From Gonapodya sp. JEL0774 (Eukaryota > Monoblepharomycota > Monoblepharidomycetes > Monoblepharidales > Gonapodyaceae): a DNA stretch of 35,481 bases. Below, in pieces: positions 30,177 through 35,481 of the stretch. The notes beneath the pieces were generated by a model, which made no database searches, was not told the DNA's origin, and saw only the letters and a program-made list of their open reading frames with translations. Where the stretch lies: positions 1 to 35,481 of the forward strand of contig JADIIX010000185.1 in the NCBI GenBank assembly GCA_027604505.1, given 5' to 3'. Numbering within the stretch: the stretch's first letter is position 1; the number at the start of each line of letters is the position of its first letter. The position numbers and the translations under genes are program-made.

Positions 30177-31379
30177 ACAAGGGTGCAAACGTGGCGGGTT
30201 CCGAGCGGGAGTGCCCAGCACGCCGAGGTGGCGTGGGAAGAGGGTGTGGGTGGGCTGGGGGATAAAATGAGCCTGGAACCAATCACGTGACGGAAGAGCG
30301 CTTCTGGCGGTCTGCAAGCCGGAATCCGGGAGAGATGGAATAGGCTGATCCGTTTCCAGTTTAGCCTCCACTATTGCTATATGTCCACTTCCGCTGAGTG
30401 CGATGGAGTGCGGTCGCATTGGCGGCAGAGGTCGACGTGGGTGAAAAAGTTGCTGGGAGAATTTGAAACTTCAAGCAGGCCCACACGGACAACCACAGCA
30501 TGTCCGAGCTTCGCATCGTGATTTCCCTGCAAAAAATGTGAGGAAATTAGTTTCAATTTGCATGCTTACGTATGATTTGGCAATACCTAGCGGGAATACA
30601 TAAATATTACAGTTGGACAATTTTGCGAATCTCGGGAATGCCTGATGATCATCGGGGACCCCAACCCTCTATGAGCAGAAAGTCTTGAGTCTTTCAACAT
30701 AATTGCACGAGCCATGAATAAACGAGCTTAGATACATCTGCGCCGATCCAAAATTTTAAGCCTTGTCGCTTCAGAATTGAAAGCGGTGGAATGTTTCACC
30801 TCTGAAAATCGGAGGTCCGGCGAACCCCTTATTTTCAGAGGTGAAATCGTTTAGCGTCGCTACAAGCGCCATTCTGACAAATGACCGCGCAAACCCAGTC
30901 TGTGAAAGCTTGCTCTAGCGTTTTGTGGCTTATACGAGAGCCGCTCATTGTACCGGCCAACTGCTTCAACGCAGGCGCTCATCAGAGTTCGCAACCATCG
31001 CACCACGGACCAAATCAGTATGTTCATTGAATACTCTTGTGAAGCATTTGCACAGGTCAAACTCAAGGACTCGCCGCAGTGGCCGGCTTGAGAATGCAAG
31101 CTACATATACGTGCTCGTGTGTAACAATTTGATTTCGGCGGAGCTCGCTTACGAGCGAAAATGAAACAGAATCGTCGTCATCCCATGAATGCACTGGAAT
31201 ACCGACCACTCTTGGTGTGTGCTCCACTTTTCCAAACAGATGACGCAACAGATCTGATCAGGTGCATCCTTTCTACACAATATCCACATCTTGCAACGCC
31301 GGACCTCACGGACAGAAGCTCCGATCAACTACTGCAACATAACATGGCATTCTGGTGTATGCTAATCTAATGCCGCATT
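30177..31379. other. Intergenic region with a hairpin
   Basis: About 1.2 kb between two minus-strand genes; it should contain the promoter of the acidic protein and the 3' UTR of the aldo-keto reductase. The one clear structure is the 16-bp inverted repeat at 30794-30846. Short frames here have no protein-like character. If the acidic protein starts at 30419, the first 243 bases belong to it. Confidence 0.4.
30794..30846. repeat. Perfect 16-bp inverted repeat (hairpin)
   Basis: TTTCACCTCTGAAAAT at 30794-30809 is the exact reverse complement of ATTTTCAGAGGTGAAA at 30831-30846, with a 21-nt GC-richer loop between. As RNA it would form a stable stem. It could be a small mobile-element remnant (MITE-like), an RNA 3' structure or a protein-binding palindrome. 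No flanking target-site duplication was evident. Confidence 0.65.
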
Positions 31380-34300
31380 CTAAATGTGGCCGGAAATGGG
31401 CTTCGGCGCATAACTCTCCTCCAAGTACTTGACTAGAATCGTATGCGTAAGAAGTGTGATGAGACGAAATCTCAACAGATACACGGAGCCAAAGCCAGAC
31501 AAGGTGGCTCCCAAAAAAAGTACTCACTGTCAGCCCCACTCAGTTTCAAATCGATCGCCCCCACCAAATCGTCAATATACTTGGTCTTGGACACTCCAAC
31601 GATAGGCGACGTAACGAATGGTTTAGAATACCTGAAGTGTCACCACACGGAAATACATCAAACGCCGAGCCACCAAATAGACGGAAAAAATGCAAATGGA
31701 ACGAGGACATCAATAAACATCATATAGTATGCCTTTACGAACAGACAACGCCCGGACAGAACACAGAACACTCACACCCATGCCAACGCCACCTGAGACG
31801 GAGTCGCCTTGATTCTCCCCGCAACTTCGATGCACCGGTCCACAATCTGGTCTTCAAAGGTCTTTGTCGGTGCAGGGGCAGGATCAACGTGAGATGAAAA
31901 CGGTACGGGTTTCGACATCAAGTCTATTCATAGATGTCCGTTTCGGCAAATGAACGGCCTGCCGGTCGGTATGGACACCTACCTTGGCCATCCTTCTGAT
32001 CATGGGGTCAGTACCTTGGCGCACAGAGTTGCGGTTCTTGCCCGTAAGCATCCCGCGAGCTAGTGGGGACCAAGGAATCCTAACGGGTGAACAGGAATTC
32101 GTGGGTGATATCGAGTGCCGGGTACAATGGTGCGGGGTGAGGCAAGATGTGATCAAAGGGAGAGTTAGTGCACGCTACGGTGCGGAGTACCCGAGCAACT
32201 AGGTCTCTGTGCATTCCCAACTCTGTCAAGGAGGGTTTAGAGGATGACGCACATGCCAACTCCTTGGTCTTGAAGGAGCTGTGTGGACCCAATGCGGTTG
32301 TCACAGATTCAATGTTGAAAGTCACCGGTGAGCACCAGTTAGTTCGTGCTGGCAATGAGTGTCTTTGGTCTCGAGGGATAACGCACCGGGATCATTTCAC
32401 GTTCTCTGAAAGTAGAAACAAGGGCGGTGGGTTGAGTGCGGTTGGAGAGTGGGAGGTTTCATTGATGCGGAAGATGGGGAGAAGGTGAGGTTTGGACAAA
32501 CATCAGTCAAATCACAAGCTGCCAACCCTCGAAATTGACTCACTCCTCTCTACCATCGTTGCAAGCAACCGCACGTTACGGCAGGGAGGCACAAGGAACG
32601 ACGCGTATTGAGTGCGAAATTGAGGGTGAAGAATGGTATTTAATGCAAGTGTAATGCAATGGATCTTAAAAAGCACTGACCGGTACACTAAGTTTGAATC
32701 ACGATTCGAGTTGAAGATGACAAGAGAATTTTTGTTGTGTTACGTCAGGAGTGATTGTCATTCATCAGATGAGATGGAGGGTCCGATTGGTCAGAATACT
32801 CACACTACACATTTGGTTCATACAAATGCGGCGACATCGTGAGAGTGTTCGAAAACATGGAACAAGGGCGGGAGAAATTTCACAGACAGCAGTCATGGGT
32901 CGGGAGGACGGGGGTTTCAAAAACAGGCAAAACAGACACACGCCACTCATGAAAAGCAACACCCTAGCCGGTGACTGGTAGCATTTGGGGATCACGAAAC
33001 TCACCCTGAAAGTTGGTGGGGTCATGGGTAGGAATAGAAAACAAGTGAGGTGTTATGACAATCGTGTGCAAATAGCAGAGGCGGCAACCGAGAGCTGAAA
33101 TTCTCAGATCACCTGAAACTCACACTGAAAGGTTCCGAAGTCATTGCAATGTCGTGTTTTTAATATGTTGAGAGTACCAATTAGTGACCAACGATATCAG
33201 GTAGTAATGATAAAATAATGGGGTTTGGAGGCCCAGACCGATTACCATACACAACGATGATGATGTACTTTCTGACGATATAGTACTCACGCTGTTATTT
33301 GTGTGAACAGAGGTGAGAGCATGTTGTAGGTCACCGAAAAAGGTTGCGAAATTGGTGGCATGAGTATGTGAATTGGAGCAGTGAACACCGTTGTCGCTAC
33401 TACCACATGTTCTCACGTTATAGAAGTTTTGCTGCAAGCGAGCCCATGTCAGAGGAGGTGAAAACCAGAGATTTAAGGTCATCAGGTTCAAGTTTCCATA
33501 GAACTTAGTTCACTGGGACCCACCATGGACACAAATGGAGTCCATCCGTTCAGCTTGGCGGTGTACTGGGCCTTGGAAAATTGCCAAGCGTACATCGAGG
33601 AGGCACCAAGGTATCGGACTTTGCCGGCCTACGTGTTCCGTAAATTGCATTAAACGGTTTCGGGTGAACCCAAAGTGAGACCAATGTGTAAATTTGAGAG
33701 AGAGAGTAAGGCAAGGGTAAACCATAGTGGGAGAATGAATGAAAAAACGTACCCGCACGAGGTCGTCCAACGCACGCATAGTTTCGTCGATGGGAGTTTG
33801 TGAGTCATACCTAAAAGTACACGTATGAAAAACAAAACAGAGCAGAAAGTTAGGTCGAACGCATTTCATGCCACACCAAAAAGTTACGCAAAATCCTTGT
33901 CATCCCGATTGATCCCGAGAGTTTATTTTCATGTCCCCACTCACAGGGTTGCCACTCACCTATGAATCTGGTACAGGTCGATATAGTCCGTGCCGAGACG
34001 CTTGAGGGAGCCTTCGACTTCCTTTTTGCGTGTTCGTTTGGTTGTTGGCGGTGAGAAGCACCGTTAATCCAGAACCATTCAAAGGAAGAATGTCAAATGT
34101 GAACACGCACTTGCATGATACACTGGTGAAGGCAAGTCATAAAAAAGTGAAATGCGATTGCGACCTTAAGGATTTATCAGTAACTCAATCACACCTTTCG
34201 GGAAAGTCCGCCCCTGTTGATGTCAACCACGCCAGGCCTGGCAGAACTGCTAAGGCTACGATATCCAATATCTGGCGGTTCGGAGTTGATAGTTGGAGAG

Positions 34301-35315
34301 AAGGATGATGCACTTTGTTAGATCTTTGCGTCAGGCATCACAACTACCTTCAGGGTATGTGGAGGAGAAGACCTTGGCGCAACGATATTCAATAATCACA
34401 TCAACATCAACGACACAAACAGATTTATGATGGGGGGTTTCCAGTTGCAGAGCGTACCTTGGTCGCGATAACAACTCGATCGCGAGGGATGCTGTACTTC
34501 TTCAGCGCGTTACCCGTGATGGTCTCCGACACGCCGTTAGAGTACACATTTGCAGTGTCCCCTGAGGATTCGGAGATTGTACATCAGAAGATGGAATAAC
34601 GGAGGTATGCGCGGTGAGTTGTGTATGTGGATAGACAGCCGCGCCATTCTCATCCTGCAGAGTATGAGCCACACGTACAAAAATTGATTCCACTGTCCCA
34701 CTGCATTTTGAGGAAGAATCGTAATTCAATGTTCGAGTCTCTGAGTAACGCCAATCGCAGAGAAGAAACACTCACAGCGTACTTGATAACCGGAAGAGCT
34801 TCTTCTTCCTCTATAACCCTTTTACAAGAAGTACCGAGGGTAAACCCCAAGATTTCCTTTCCGTGAAACGCTAGAATTCAACAAACCACTCAGCCCAGCG
34901 CTTGTCTGATTGTGAAATATTAAGTATTGAGACTTCGTCGTTCATAACTTGGCCATCGAGTACATACCTCCATAAGACATCATGCCCAGACATAATCTTC
35001 AGAGAGTGGGGGGCATTCTGATTCTGAATATGTCACAAGGATAGCTTCCAACCAATCGATTACCTTGAAACCTTTGGTGGAAGCAAAACGGATTTGGTCG
35101 CCGGTCAACACTGCATCACCGATCGACTGTGAATTGCCTCACGCAGCTCACCTGAAGGCCGGTTTTGCCCAGTCTCACGCTTCGTGATTCGTTGGGGAGA
35201 CGGGATCGGAAGTTGTTCCAGCCGACAAGACATGGAATAGTCGGCCTCCAGACGTTGGGGTCATCACTCACTATTTCATTTTGGCGAGATTTTCGGCAGC
35301 AGAGAGTTCGGCCAT
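31380..35315 (-). CDS. Aldo-keto reductase split by more than 20 introns, with micro-exons
   Basis: NADPH-dependent oxidoreductase fold. Minus-strand exons: 35315-35272, 35179-35152, 35071-35064 (8 nt), 34996-34968, 34905-34883, 34808-34776, 34700-34679, 34561-34458, 34372-34348, 34271-34195, 34122-34111 (12 nt), 34021-33960, 33810-33753, 33628-33524, 33431-33417 (15 nt), an unresolved 14-17 nt, 32405-32387, 32278-32253, 32079-31983, 31861-31776, 31631-31528, 31432-31380. The product is about 347 aa, normal for the family. Visible: [37 protein letters not shown] (Asp and Tyr of the active site), VVIATK (Lys), [13 protein letters not shown] (His), [56 protein letters not shown] and ending [15 protein letters not shown]. 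The unresolved part should encode the LLYREE-type segment between QNFYN and EREMIP. Exon borders at 34883/34808 are the least certain. Substrate unknown. Confidence 0.9.
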
Positions 35316-35428
35316 CGTGCGGAATTGATTGACTCAGTTGAACTGTGAAGTTATTGCGTCTCTGAGAATTTTTGTGGTGGAACGGTTGGGGATGGGGTGC
35401 GGATGCGTCTGGAAACCTGGGTCCCAAG

Positions 35429-35458
35429 TTAAGTGACCTTAAGTGCCATTAAGTGCCA
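35429..35458. repeat. Three tandem 10-bp repeats upstream of the aldo-keto reductase
   Basis: TTAAGTGACC, TTAAGTGCCA and TTAAGTGCCA follow each other without gap, 114-143 bp upstream of the aldo-keto reductase start codon. On the gene's own strand each reads (T/G)G(G/T)CACTTAA. Perfect 10-bp phasing (one helical turn) suggests a cluster of binding sites for one regulator, but this is inference. Confidence 0.55.
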
Positions 35459-35481
35459 CGGTCACTTCACAACACTTGAAT

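Noticed and set aside
33265-33290. Minus-strand LYRQK reading as the missing LLYREE exon of the aldo-keto reductase
   Set aside because: The GAG acceptor and GTACAT donor around it put it in the wrong phase with both neighbouring exons.
34195-34271. Apparent frameshift in the aldo-keto reductase around [13 protein letters not shown]
   Set aside because: Nearer AG sites break the frame, but the acceptor at 34272 restores it with an open [13 protein letters not shown] stretch, so no disruption is needed.

Overview
This is nuclear DNA from an intron-dense eukaryote, most likely a zoosporic (chytrid-like) fungus. Almost every gene is cut by short GT-AG introns (37 to about 350 nt, mostly 50-100), and coding frames close only after splicing. 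A DUF3632-type gene (a mainly fungal family), secreted Thr/Ser-rich proteins with Kex2-type sites, and a possible centriole/cilium coiled-coil protein fit an early-diverging fungus that keeps a flagellum. The organism call is an inference. All exon models were built by hand from frame, splice sites and family conservation.

Layout: (1) bases 1-19,000 are dominated by one family of secreted putative zinc metalloproteases with an HExxHGxGF motif: copy A (minus, running off base 1), a decayed fragment near 2.0 kb (minus), copy B (plus, 5830-8793) and copy C (minus, 12468-18596). Copy C carries a 3.2-kb mucin-like exon built on a 231-bp tandem repeat. Housekeeping genes lie between them: NAD(P)HX epimerase NAXE (minus, 4064-5399, divergent from copy B) and a TRAPPC12-like tethering subunit (plus, 9285-12092, convergent with copy C). 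(2) 18.7-24.7 kb holds a DUF3632-like gene (minus), a divergent small single-pass membrane protein with duplicated exons, and a 13-exon, 997-aa coiled-coil protein that resembles CCDC57. (3) 25.0-28.6 kb holds a steroid 5-alpha-reductase-family enzyme and aminoacylase-1, both plus. (4) 29.3-35.4 kb holds an unrecognised acidic protein (minus) and an aldo-keto reductase (minus) split into more than 20 exons, some only 8-15 nt long.

The genes do not form one pathway. The coherent theme is the metalloprotease family: shared architecture (signal peptide, conserved FPVCDE segment, Kex2-like site, HExxH domain, Thr/Ser linker, four-Cys C-terminal module), largely shared intron positions, a shared 11-bp element upstream of all three live copies, and one decayed copy. 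This looks like a locally expanding, probably co-regulated secreted family. The most unusual gene structure is the micro-exon aldo-keto reductase.
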